A program made the position numbers and the translations under genes. Positions 15,558 through 23,879 of a stretch of 64,000 nt of DNA are shown piece after piece (within the stretch, counting starts at the first letter, position 1; the number at the start of each line of letters is the position of its first letter). The stretch comes from Marinimicrobium sp050113635 (lineage in GTDB: Bacteria > Pseudomonadota > Gammaproteobacteria > Pseudomonadales > Cellvibrionaceae): the NCBI RefSeq assembly GCF_050113635.1, contig NZ_JBNJLT010000001.1, positions 1 through 64,000 on the forward strand, written 5' to 3'. Below the pieces are notes generated by a model, which had not been told where the DNA came from, did no database searches, and was given only the letters and a program-made list of their open reading frames with translations.

Positions 15558-17795
15558 CTAACCGGCCTTTCCGTCCTGCCCCTGCCCTTGACTCTGATCA
15601 TGCCCCTTGCCCAGCCACTGGTCCAGATGGGCCTGCAGCGCTTCGTATCGCACCGGCTTGCTCAGGTGATCGTTCACGCCCGCCGCCAGGCAGCGCGCCT
15701 GCTCCTCCTCGGACGTATCGGAGGTCATCGCCACAATCGGGAGCCGCGCAGCGCCCTCGTCTTTTTCGCTGGCGCGCAGCCGCTCGGTGGCCGCCGGGCC
15801 ATCCAGCTCCGGCATATCGCAATCCATCAACACCAGATCGAACTTTTCTTTTTCGAGCGCGGACAGCGCTTCCTTACCATTACTGGCCACCTGCACCTGG
15901 CAGCCCAGCTTCTTCAACATGCCCGAAATCACCATCTGGCTGACTCTCTGGTCCTCGACCAGCAACACCCGACGGCTGGAGGACGGCAACGGTGCTTCCT
16001 CTTCTTCCTCTACCAGTGCGTCTTCCGGCGTCTCGTGACTCAGCAAACGGTGAATCAGCGTTTCCCTGAGCTTGCGATGAACAATCGGTTTTTCGATGCA
16101 ACTGACGTGAGGATAGCGCTGCAAGTGCGACTTTACCTCGTCCGCATCGCGTTGCAGCAGACTCATGGCAATCATTTGCGGGAGCGCTTCCAGGCCGGGC
16201 GAGCTGGCAATATCACGCGACAATGTCAGCGCTTCGAACCCGCCAAGCTCGTTGTAGATCAGCACCATATCCGGCACAACGCCTTTGTCGGCGGCGTTTT
16301 GCAGCTGCGTGAGCGCCTGTTTCCGGGTGGCTACCCGGGATGCCTTCACGCCCCAGTGCGCCAGCTGCTCCACCAGACTGGGCGCTACCACTTCCGGCAC
16401 CTCGACCAGCATCACCTGCTTGCCGCGCAACCGCTGATCGGTGGTTTCGTTGTCCTGATACGTCAGTACATCCAGTTGAACATTGATCACGATACGTTTA
16501 CCGGACTCGCCGCCGCTCAGGAGGTTGACGCTGCCTCCCATGCACTCGGCCAGCCCTTTGCAGATGGACAGACCAATACCGCGCAAGCTTTCGCTATCAC
16601 CACTTTCAGTCTCCTCGCTGTCGTTCGCACCGGTTCGGGAAGCATCGCCAATAATAATCTGCAACTCACCCGCTTCTTCAGCCCCCTGATGGAACACCGC
16701 CTCCACCAGAATCTCTTCCATACCGGCCTGCTTGACGGCGTAAGTCATCAACGTGCCCAAAATCTGGCTCAAGCGCGTCGCATCGCCCTGCACCCGTCTC
16801 GGCAAATCCTTATCGAACAGGTAGTTCAGTTCAATACCCTGCTGGTGCGCCTCCAGGGCAAAATCCTGTACCAGCTTGTCCAGCAGACGCCGCAGGTTAA
16901 ACGCCGAGTCTTCCAGCACCAGCGAACGGGTGGTGATTTTGGAGAAGTCCACCACGTTGTTTACCAGGTCCAGCTGGCGCTCCGCCGCGTTGCTCGCCAG
17001 CAGCAATAATTCACGATGGCGTTCGGGCAGCTGGTCGTCATCCACTAGCGCGAGCGTGCCCAGAATATCATTCAGCGAGGCCCGGAATTCCTGGCCGAGA
17101 TTCACCAGGAACTCGTTCTTCAATTCGATGGCGGCTTTGGAACTGCGCTGTTCAAACTCCAGCCCTTTTGCCCGTTCACGCAGCGCGTAGTTGGCTTCCA
17201 GACGCTCCCAGTAGGTATCCGAAGTCACCTTCGCCTGATGCGCCAGCATAATGTAGAACACCAGCATAATGCTGCCGTACAGGTGCCCTTCCACGCTCAG
17301 CAGCATGACCGCCGTCAGTGCCGCGGGCACCTGGCCGATGAAAAGGTACACACGCAGGAAGCGGCGATAAGGGGCGAATACATTCGAGACACTGGAGTAA
17401 AACACAATGGAGTAGAGCCACATGATCAGTGTCTCGTCTTCCATCCCGCGCAGCCACGTCAGGCTCACCAGAATAAAGGCCCACCAGGCAGCACCGAGAA
17501 ACGACGCGGCGAAATACTGGTTGCGCCATCGGGCTGGAGCCCGGGCATAAAGCGTGTCGAAACGGAACAGGTAATACGCCCGAAGCAAGGTGACCAGCAA
17601 CAGGCCAATGATCAGAACGATGGATAGCGTCTGGAAGTCGTGAAAAAACCGTCCCAGCGTCAGACAGGATACCGCGACGATGAAATTCACCACCAGACCG
17701 CGTCGACTGTATTTGGCGACCCGGGCATCGGTGTCGCGCATGATCTGTCGGTCTTTTTGCACCTTGGAGGTGGGCGTGAACAGTTGCAACCACAT
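15558..17795 (-). CDS. Membrane hybrid histidine kinase-like protein lacking the phosphoacceptor His
   Basis: 745 residues. About six hydrophobic helices (32-190) are followed by a HisKA-like helix pair (225-290), a HATPase-like domain (300-442), a degenerate receiver (458-580) and an intact receiver (608-727). The H-box reads NLGQEFRASLNDILG: Gln235 (CAG at 17091-17093) replaces the His. The ATPase N-box (LSQILGTLMTYAVKQ) lacks its Asn and the G1 region (GDASRTGAND) is broken, though GIGLSI remains. The first receiver has Tyr514 where Asp is expected. The second has Asp658 (LMDCDMP), Thr691 and Lys713. It probably cannot autophosphorylate and may act as a scaffold or as a receiver for another kinase. 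DUF2788 lies just upstream in the same direction. Confidence 0.88.
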   Translation of the reverse strand: MWLQLFTPTSKVQKDRQIMRDTDARVAKYSRRGLVVNFIVAVSCLTLGRFFHDFQTLSIVLIIGLLLVTLLRAYYLFRFDTLYARAPARWRNQYFAASFLGAAWWAFILVSLTWLRGMEDETLIMWLYSIVFYSSVSNVFAPYRRFLRVYLFIGQVPAALTAVMLLSVEGHLYGSIMLVFYIMLAHQAKVTSDTYWERLEANYALRERAKGLEFEQRSSKAAIELKNEFLVNLGQEFRASLNDILGTLALVDDDQLPERHRELLLLASNAAERQLDLVNNVVDFSKITTRSLVLEDSAFNLRRLLDKLVQDFALEAHQQGIELNYLFDKDLPRRVQGDATRLSQILGTLMTYAVKQAGMEEILVEAVFHQGAEEAGELQIIIGDASRTGANDSEETESGDSESLRGIGLSICKGLAECMGGSVNLLSGGESGKRIVINVQLDVLTYQDNETTDQRLRGKQVMLVEVPEVVAPSLVEQLAHWGVKASRVATRKQALTQLQNAADKGVVPDMVLIYNELGGFEALTLSRDIASSPGLEALPQMIAMSLLQRDADEVKSHLQRYPHVSCIEKPIVHRKLRETLIHRLLSHETPEDALVEEEEEAPLPSSSRRVLLVEDQRVSQMVISGMLKKLGCQVQVASNGKEALSALEKEKFDLVLMDCDMPELDGPAATERLRASEKDEGAARLPIVAMTSDTSEEEQARCLAAGVNDHLSKPVRYEALQAHLDQWLGKGHDQSQGQGQDGKAG

Positions 17796-17816
17796 GCGCG
17801 AGCTTCCCGAAAAGTG

Positions 17817-18017
17817 TCAGTGAAGGACGATTTCCACCAGTACAGTTTTGATCACAAAGCCCAAGAGCCCCAGGCCCAGTGCCAAAAACAGGATAAACGT
17901 CCCAAAACGACCGGCTTTGGAGGTTTTGGCCAGATCCCAGACAATGAACAGCATGAATACAATCAGGCCGCCAATACCCAGCACCAGCGACCAACTTTCG
18001 AACTGATCAATTGTCAT
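17817..18017 (-). CDS. DUF2788 small membrane protein
   Basis: 66 residues from the ATG at 18017 (MTIDQFESW); an earlier in-frame start at 18047 is less likely. Two hydrophobic helices (about 10-32 and 42-63) flank the conserved WDLAKTSKAGRFGTF loop that marks the DUF2788 family. The function is unknown. It ends 21 bases before the kinase-like gene on the same strand, so the two may share a transcript. Confidence 0.88.
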   Translation of the reverse strand: MTIDQFESWSLVLGIGGLIVFMLFIVWDLAKTSKAGRFGTFILFLALGLGLLGFVIKTVLVEIVLH

Positions 18018-18181
18018 AACCGATACCACACAATGATCTAAAGTCAATTATCACGCGCATTGTATAAAGGGGCCTGGCATAAATCCAGACCGGCCGCAGG
18101 CTCAAGCCCGACTGACCACTGATAGATATGGGCCGCGCCGGTACTTTTCCGAAGCCTCGGAAAGGACTACACTCAAAGAGT

Positions 18182-18204
18182 TTGTTACACCGTACTTGTT
18201 ACAC
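18182..18204. repeat. Direct repeat TTGTTACAC upstream of the repeat lipoprotein
   Basis: Two identical nine-base copies lie at 18182-18190 and 18196-18204, 14 bases start to start, within the 275-base gap before the lipoprotein gene. A 7-bp hairpin (TTTCCGA 18146-18152 with TCGGAAA 18157-18163) lies just upstream. The repeats could be activator half-sites, but a matching promoter was not clear. Confidence 0.4.
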
Positions 18205-18292
18205 ATTGGACGGAACGCCTGTGGTTATAGCGTCGTCGCCATGCCGAGGCGGCTCGGGTCGCCTCAATCCACTTTCACGGGAGATGATAGTT

Positions 18293-18322
18293 ATGAAAAA
18301 TCGAGTGATGAAAAATCGAGTG
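18293..18322 (+). repeat. 15-bp tandem duplication covering the start codon
   Basis: The sequence ATGAAAAATCGAGTG occurs twice head to tail (18293-18307, 18308-18322), followed at once by a third in-frame ATG. Each copy encodes MKNRV, so gain or loss of a copy changes only the signal-peptide N-region and keeps the frame. Confidence 0.9.
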
Positions 18323-18697
18323 ATGAACAAGTCTGTACTGCTGGTCGGCCTGCTCGCCGTTACCGGTGCCATCGCCACTGGCTGCTCCAAAGAGGAAGCT
18401 CGCGAGAACGTCGAGGACGCTTCTGAGGCCACCCGCGAGACCTGGGAAAAAACCAAGGAGAACAGCGCCGAAGCCTGGGAAACCACCAAAGAGAAAAGCG
18501 GTGAAGTGTGGGAGGAGACCAAGGATAAAAGCGGTGAGGCCTGGGACGAAACCAAAGAAATGGGCCGGGATGCCGCTGACGGCATCCGCGAAGCCACCGA
18601 AAAAACCAGCGACGCTATTCGCGATGGCTGGGAAAAAGGCAAGGACAAGACACGCGAAACGGCTGATGACGCGCGGGACGCCATGCAAGACGAATAG
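18293..18697 (+). CDS. Lipoprotein with LEA-like 11-residue repeats
   Basis: 134 residues from the ATG at 18293 (GGGAG site upstream). A lipoprotein signal ends in IATGC, with Cys31 as the lipidation site. The mature part is almost all charged helix with an 11-residue period: Trp51, Trp62, Trp73 and Trp84 are exactly 11 apart, within units of the form WE-TKEKSGEA. This amphipathic 11-mer pattern resembles group 3 LEA proteins and apolipoprotein-like coils that protect membranes or proteins during drying or osmotic stress. The function is inferred from the pattern. The start region is a 15-base tandem duplication giving three in-frame ATGs (18293, 18308, 18323). Confidence 0.85.
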   Translation: MKNRVMKNRVMNKSVLLVGLLAVTGAIATGCSKEEARENVEDASEATRETWEKTKENSAEAWETTKEKSGEVWEETKDKSGEAWDETKEMGRDAADGIREATEKTSDAIRDGWEKGKDKTRETADDARDAMQDE

Positions 18698-18740
18698 CGT
18701 CCACGCGGCCCAGCAACTGCCTTTTTATGAAGGCCGGGTT

Positions 18741-19898
18741 TTAAGAAAGTCGGGTTTTAAAGTCCTCATACCCGAACTCCCGCACCACCTCCAGCGCGTT
18801 GGTCCGGGAGTCCCACAAGGCAATCGACGGCAAGGGAATGCCGTTGAACGTCGTGGTTTTTACCATGGTGTAGTGGGACATGTCATCGAACACGAGCCGT
18901 TGCCCCACCGCCAGCGGTGCATCAAAGCTGTAATCCCCCATCACATCACCCGCTAGGCATGTCATTCCGCCCAGACGATAGGTGTGCGCTTTTTCCTCCG
19001 GCTGGCCACTGCCCAGAATATGCGCCCGGTAGGGCATTTCCAACGTATCCGGCATATGGCAGGTCGCCGAGGTATCGAGAATCGCCTGTTCCAACTGGTT
19101 CCAGGTAATATCCAGCACTTCCGAAACCAGCACACCGGAGTGAATGGCCACCGCTTCGCCGGGTTCGAGATACACCTGCACCTGATGACGCTGGCTGAAG
19201 TCCCGCACCAGAGCGATCAACTCATCCACTTGATAACCAGGCTCGGTAATGTGGTGACCACCGCCAAAATTCACCCACTCCATTTGCGCCAGCCAGGGAC
19301 CAAACTTTTCTTCAACCGCCTGAACAGTGCGTGCCAGCGGTGGCACATCCTGTTCGCACAGCGTGTGAAAATGCAAACCCGAAATGCCGTCCAGCAGATC
19401 CGGCTCGAACCGACTGGCCGGCACCCCCATTCGCGAGCCGGGTGCGCAGGGATCATACAGCGGCACATCCCCCTCGGAGTGCTCGGGGTTAACGCGCACA
19501 CCAAAGCGCAATTCGGGCCGCTGCCGCTGGGCTTCCAACGCCATGTCGCGGAACCGGCGCCACTGGCTGAACGAGTTAAACACCACGTGATCGGAGAGGG
19601 TCAAAATTTCCCGCAAATCGTTTTCGCGAAAGGCCGCTGAATAGGTGTGCACCTCACCGCCATAGTGCTCACGTCCGAGTCGGGCTTCATGCAGGCCACT
19701 GGCACAAATGCCCGACAGGTAACGCCCGGTCAGTTCACCCAGCCGCCAGCACGAAAACGCTTTCAACGCGGCCAACACCTTTGCGCCACTTTCCCGCTGC
19801 ACGCGGTTGAGAACACTCAGGTTCGCCTCCACCGCCGCCACATCAATGACAAAACAGGGGGACGGCACCCGCGTTGGATCAAATTGGGCAAACGACAT
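18741..19898 (-). CDS. nspC: Carboxynorspermidine / carboxyspermidine decarboxylase NspC
   Basis: 385 residues of the fold III, alanine-racemase-like PLP decarboxylase family. The opening VPSPCFVIDVAAVEANL and the PLP-binding Lys46 in AALKAFSCW are typical, as are the GGGHH glycine loop and EPGEAVAIHSG further on. It removes CO2 from carboxynorspermidine or carboxyspermidine to give the triamine. It starts three bases after the carboxyspermidine dehydrogenase gene, so both are clearly co-transcribed with speA upstream. Whether norspermidine or spermidine is the real product cannot be read from the sequence. Confidence 0.94.
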   Translation of the reverse strand: MSFAQFDPTRVPSPCFVIDVAAVEANLSVLNRVQRESGAKVLAALKAFSCWRLGELTGRYLSGICASGLHEARLGREHYGGEVHTYSAAFRENDLREILTLSDHVVFNSFSQWRRFRDMALEAQRQRPELRFGVRVNPEHSEGDVPLYDPCAPGSRMGVPASRFEPDLLDGISGLHFHTLCEQDVPPLARTVQAVEEKFGPWLAQMEWVNFGGGHHITEPGYQVDELIALVRDFSQRHQVQVYLEPGEAVAIHSGVLVSEVLDITWNQLEQAILDTSATCHMPDTLEMPYRAHILGSGQPEEKAHTYRLGGMTCLAGDVMGDYSFDAPLAVGQRLVFDDMSHYTMVKTTTFNGIPLPSIALWDSRTNALEVVREFGYEDFKTRLS

Positions 19899-19901
19899 GC
19901 C

Positions 19902-21104
19902 CTACTCTTCCATGCCGGTTTTGTGCGTGATTTCCTCTACCTGCCACGGCAAGCCGAGTTTATTCAAATCGTCCATAAACGGATCGGGGTCCAGTTGCTC
20001 CATATTCCACACACCCGCCTCCATCCACTTGCCTTCCAGCATCATCTTGGCACCAATCATCGCCGGTACGCCCGTGGTGTAGGAAATCGCCTGGGATTTG
20101 ACTTCGGCGTAGCACGCTTCGTGATCACAGATGTTGTAGATGTACACGGTTTTGGGTTTACCGTCTTTCACGCCCTGCGCCAGGCAGCCAATGCAGGTTT
20201 TTCCTTTGGTGCGCGGCCCCAGGCTGGCCGGGTCCGGCAACAGCGCTTTCAGGAACTGAAGCGGAATAATCTCTTTGCCTTCAAAATTCACCGGTTCAAT
20301 ACCGGTCATGCCAACATTCTGCAGCACTTCCAAATGCTTCAGGTAATTGTCGGAAAACGTCATCCAGAAGCGGGCGCGTTGAATTTCCGGAAAATGCTTG
20401 GTGATGGACTCCAGCTCTTCGTGGTACATCAGATAGCAGTTTTTCGGACCAATGCCTTCGGGGAAATCGAACGAGCGTTTCTCGCTCAGCGGATCGGTTT
20501 CTTTCCAGCCGCCGTTTTCCCAAAAGCGTCCCTTGGCCGTTACTTCACGGATATTGATTTCCGGATTGAAGTTGGTGGCAAACGGATGACCATGATCGCC
20601 CGCGTTGCAATCAATGATATCGAGCGTGTGAATCTCATCCAGCAGGTGCTTTTTAATATAGGCGGTGTACACGTTGGTCACGCCTGGATCAAAACCGGAG
20701 CCGAGCAGTGCCATTTTACCGGCCTGCACGAATTTGTCCTGATAGGCCCACTGCCAGCTGTACTCAAACTTGGCTTCACCCGGTGGCTCGTAGTTGGCGG
20801 TATCCAGATAGTGGATACCGGCTTCCAGGCAGGCGTCCATGATCGTGAGGTCCTGATACGGCAACGCGACGTTAATCACCAGATCCGGTGTCTCGCGCTT
20901 GAGCAGTGCCACCAGCTCCGGCACATTGTCCGCATCCACTTGTGCCGTTTTAATCGGCCGATCAAGTTGCTCGGCAATGGCCTTGCATTTGGCTTCGGTG
21001 CGACTGGCCAGCACGATTTCTTCAAACACATCGGGTACCTGAGCGCACTTGTGCGTCACTACCCCACCGACACCCCCGGCACCGATAATCAATACTTTCG
21101 CCAT
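19902..21104 (-). CDS. Carboxynorspermidine / carboxyspermidine dehydrogenase (saccharopine dehydrogenase family)
   Basis: 400 residues of the saccharopine-dehydrogenase family. The N-terminus holds the NADPH-binding Rossmann motif IGAGGVGGVV (7-16). The TEAKCKAIAEQL and GSGFDPGVTNVYTAY segments match the CANSDH/CASDH group. The enzyme condenses aspartate semialdehyde with diaminopropane or putrescine and reduces the imine. It is sandwiched between speA (57 bases upstream) and nspC (3 bases downstream), which together make a route from arginine-derived diamine to triamine without S-adenosylmethionine decarboxylase. Confidence 0.93.
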   Translation of the reverse strand: MAKVLIIGAGGVGGVVTHKCAQVPDVFEEIVLASRTEAKCKAIAEQLDRPIKTAQVDADNVPELVALLKRETPDLVINVALPYQDLTIMDACLEAGIHYLDTANYEPPGEAKFEYSWQWAYQDKFVQAGKMALLGSGFDPGVTNVYTAYIKKHLLDEIHTLDIIDCNAGDHGHPFATNFNPEINIREVTAKGRFWENGGWKETDPLSEKRSFDFPEGIGPKNCYLMYHEELESITKHFPEIQRARFWMTFSDNYLKHLEVLQNVGMTGIEPVNFEGKEIIPLQFLKALLPDPASLGPRTKGKTCIGCLAQGVKDGKPKTVYIYNICDHEACYAEVKSQAISYTTGVPAMIGAKMMLEGKWMEAGVWNMEQLDPDPFMDDLNKLGLPWQVEEITHKTGMEE

Positions 21105-21161
21105 AAACTGGACTCCTTAAGCACTCAAACGCTCAACAACGTGAACAAGGCCCTCGCCCCG

Positions 21162-23084
21162 TCACCGTTCAAAATAGGTATAGCCCCGCAGACTTTCGGT
21201 GAAAGCCGCCAGCATCTCCTGCCGCTCCGATACACTGATGCGGCCATCGCGCACCGCCTGCTCGGCCGTGGCGCGGAACTGCTTGAACATGGCCTGGGGA
21301 TCGTACTCCACATAGCTCAACACGTCGGCAATGCTGTCGCCGTGCAGTTCATGTACAAACTCCATCCCCCCTTCGTGATTGATACGCACGCTGGCCACGT
21401 TGGTGTCACCGAACAGGTTGTGAAGGTCGCCCAGGGTTTCCTGATAGGCCCCCACCAAAAACACGCCAAGGTAGTATTCCTCACCTTCCTTCACCGGATG
21501 CACGGACAGGGTTTCCGTGTTGCCGTGCGGACCGGCGAACCGGTCCAGCTTACCGTCACAATCGCAGGTCAGATCGGCAATAATGGCATGTCGACTCGGC
21601 TTTTCGTTCAGGCGGTGAATCGGCATCACCGGAAACACCTGCTCAATCGCCCAGGAATCCGGCAATGACTGGAACACACTGAAGTTTCCGTAGTAAATAT
21701 CCGCCAGCTGCTGCGGCAACGTCTCCAGCTCCGGCGGAATGCGCTTCAGCTCCGGCAGCAGACCGGCAATCCTCTGCAATCCGGCCAGATAAAGGTTCTC
21801 CCCTACCGCCCGCTCGCGCAGGCTGATCTCGCCACGGTGAAACATATCCCGGATCTGGTCCCGGTAATAGGTCACGTCGTTATAGCTTTCCTGCAAATTA
21901 TTGGCGGCAATCACTCGAATGGCGTGCCACAGGTTGGCCAGTTGCGCGTGGCTGCCCTCAGGCAGTTGCTCAGGCAACGGCGCCGGGTCAAAGTGGCCGA
22001 CATCGAGAATGTTAAACAAGAGCACCGAGGTGTGAGCCACGGTGGCCCGGCCGGACTCGGTCACAATCACCGGGTGGGGCACCTCGTGAGGGTCCAGCGC
22101 CTGCTGAATGGCTTCCACCACATCGATGCAGTATTCCTGCACCGAGTAGTTGCGGCTGTGGCCGCTGCTACTGCAGGTGCCGTCGTAATCAATGGCCAGG
22201 CCGCCACCGAGGTCCATATAGCCCAGGGGCGCACCCTCGGCTACCAGGTCAATATAGTAGCGGCACGCTTCGAACACACCGGCGCGGATGCTGCGAATAT
22301 TCGGAATCTGTGAGCCGAGGTGGAAATGCAACAGCTGGAAGCAATGCAGCAGCCCGGCCTCGCGCAGTTGATCCACCACATCCACCAGCTGGATTGCGGT
22401 CAACCCAAACAGGCTGCGGTCACCGCTGTCCTCACTCCAGTGCCCTTCCACCTTGGTGGACAGTTTCAGGCGCGCGCCAATCATCGGGTCGACACCCAGC
22501 GCACGGCTGCGCTCAATAATCAGGGGGACTTCCGCCGGGGTTTCCAATACGAAGAAACACTTGAAGCCGAGTTTGCGCGCCTGCAACCCCAGGTCAATAA
22601 ACTCGGCATCTTTGTAGCCATTACAGATAATCAGGCTTTCACGGTTCTGCAAGGTGGACAGCGCGATCATCAACTCCGCCTTGCTGCCGGCTTCCAGCCC
22701 GTGATTGTAGCGTTCGCCGAAGCGCGCGATCTCCGCCACAATATGGCTCTGCTGGTTCACCTTGATCGGGAAAGCGCCACGGTAATAGCTTTGGTAACCG
22801 GTGGTTTCCATCGCCTTCGCGAAGGATTCATTCAAAATGCTGAGGCGGCTGTCCACGAGGTTTTCAAGACGCAGCAGGATTGGCATATCCAATCCGCGCT
22901 GGTGCAGCCCCTGGGCAATATCCATGAGCGAGACCGTCGCGCCCGCCTGCCCATTGCTGGGGGAGCGGACCACTACCTCCCCATCGGGTGACACACCGAA
23001 GTAACCGCCCCCCCATTCTTCAACGCCGTACAATTCGGCGGACTGTTTTGCGGACCAGGCCTGGGAGTCTTGGGAGTGAGTCAA
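21162..23084 (-). CDS. speA: Biosynthetic arginine decarboxylase SpeA
   Basis: 640 residues, the usual SpeA length. The N-terminal YGVEEWGGGYFGVSPDGEV stretch and the PLP lysine Lys108 in GAFPIKVNQQ identify the PLP-barrel type. The C-terminal part carries the ESGRATVAHTSVLLF segment and the later C-terminal barrel. It converts arginine to agmatine, the first step toward putrescine. It heads the polyamine operon with the two carboxyspermidine genes. No agmatinase or agmatine deiminase gene is in this window, so putrescine formation must be completed elsewhere. Confidence 0.96.
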   Translation of the reverse strand: MTHSQDSQAWSAKQSAELYGVEEWGGGYFGVSPDGEVVVRSPSNGQAGATVSLMDIAQGLHQRGLDMPILLRLENLVDSRLSILNESFAKAMETTGYQSYYRGAFPIKVNQQSHIVAEIARFGERYNHGLEAGSKAELMIALSTLQNRESLIICNGYKDAEFIDLGLQARKLGFKCFFVLETPAEVPLIIERSRALGVDPMIGARLKLSTKVEGHWSEDSGDRSLFGLTAIQLVDVVDQLREAGLLHCFQLLHFHLGSQIPNIRSIRAGVFEACRYYIDLVAEGAPLGYMDLGGGLAIDYDGTCSSSGHSRNYSVQEYCIDVVEAIQQALDPHEVPHPVIVTESGRATVAHTSVLLFNILDVGHFDPAPLPEQLPEGSHAQLANLWHAIRVIAANNLQESYNDVTYYRDQIRDMFHRGEISLRERAVGENLYLAGLQRIAGLLPELKRIPPELETLPQQLADIYYGNFSVFQSLPDSWAIEQVFPVMPIHRLNEKPSRHAIIADLTCDCDGKLDRFAGPHGNTETLSVHPVKEGEEYYLGVFLVGAYQETLGDLHNLFGDTNVASVRINHEGGMEFVHELHGDSIADVLSYVEYDPQAMFKQFRATAEQAVRDGRISVSERQEMLAAFTESLRGYTYFER

Positions 23085-23354
23085 TTCAGGAACCTACCTC
23101 TGTCTAACGGGTTGGCAAAAGGGGGCGCAATTTTGCCGAAAATGGCATCAAAAGCAAACCTTTTTTCAGGTAACGCCCGGGGGTCGTTCACATTGCCAGA
23201 CTTTTCCCCGTCTCGCAAATGCCGGGGCGGGTCCATACCCCCCGCAATGCCGCCCTGCACCACTATCATGCACACCCTTACCGCTCGTGCCTCACGCGGT
23301 TAAATCCGGTAAACTGGCGCCTCTACCGAACCACTTCCAACCGCAAGGATTCCT

Positions 23355-23801
23355 ATGAGCTGGGCACCCCACGTTACCGTCGCAACCGTGGTGGAAAAAG
23401 AGGGTCGTTTTTTGTTTGTTTACGAGGAATGCGACGGTCGGCAGGTCTACAACCAGCCCGCTGGCCACCTCGAACCCAACGAATCACTGATCGAGGCTGC
23501 CGTGCGGGAGACGCTGGAGGAAACCCGCTGGCGGGTACGCCCCACGGCGCTACTGGGCGTGGGACTGTATGAAGCGCCGGCCAACGGCATTACCTACTTG
23601 CGTCACACCTTTGTCGCCGAGGCGCTGGAGGAGTGCTCCGCACTGCCCTTGGACGACGGCATTATTGAACCCCGCTGGCTGACTCGGGAAGAACTGCTCG
23701 CCAAACGCGACCAATGGCGCAGCCCCATGGTAATGGACGCCGTGGATGATTACCTGAGCGGCGTGCGCTACCCCTTGGAGTTGCTGCACCCGCGCCGGTA
23801 A
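23355..23801 (+). CDS. nudJ: NUDIX phosphohydrolase NudJ
   Basis: 148 residues. The N-terminus (PHVTVATVVEKEGRFLFVYEE) and the Nudix box from GHLEPNESLIEAAVRE to TLEETRW (about 38-60) match NudJ. The Gly usually found before the last hydrophobic residue of the box is Arg here (EETRW), while the metal-binding REXXEE core is intact. NudJ hydrolyses nucleoside tri- and diphosphates and thiamine pyrimidine pyrophosphate. The order nudJ-mnmA-hflD-purB is conserved in gammaproteobacteria and supports the call. Confidence 0.92.
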   Translation: MSWAPHVTVATVVEKEGRFLFVYEECDGRQVYNQPAGHLEPNESLIEAAVRETLEETRWRVRPTALLGVGLYEAPANGITYLRHTFVAEALEECSALPLDDGIIEPRWLTREELLAKRDQWRSPMVMDAVDDYLSGVRYPLELLHPRR

Positions 23802-23879
23802 ACTACACCCCCGCAGCTCGCGTTACGTTATCTCGCGTTTTTAGCGTTACCTGATGTAGCGTTACCTGATTAGAGAGGT

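Noticed and set aside
15522..17009. 495-codon open frame on the plus strand
   Set aside because: It is antisense to the kinase-like gene, which has clear domains; the frame shows no recognisable family.
19647..21668. Long open frame (673 codons) on the plus strand
   Set aside because: It lies antisense over nspC, the carboxyspermidine dehydrogenase and the end of speA, all strongly supported, and its translation is the low-complexity type expected of an antisense frame in GC-rich DNA.
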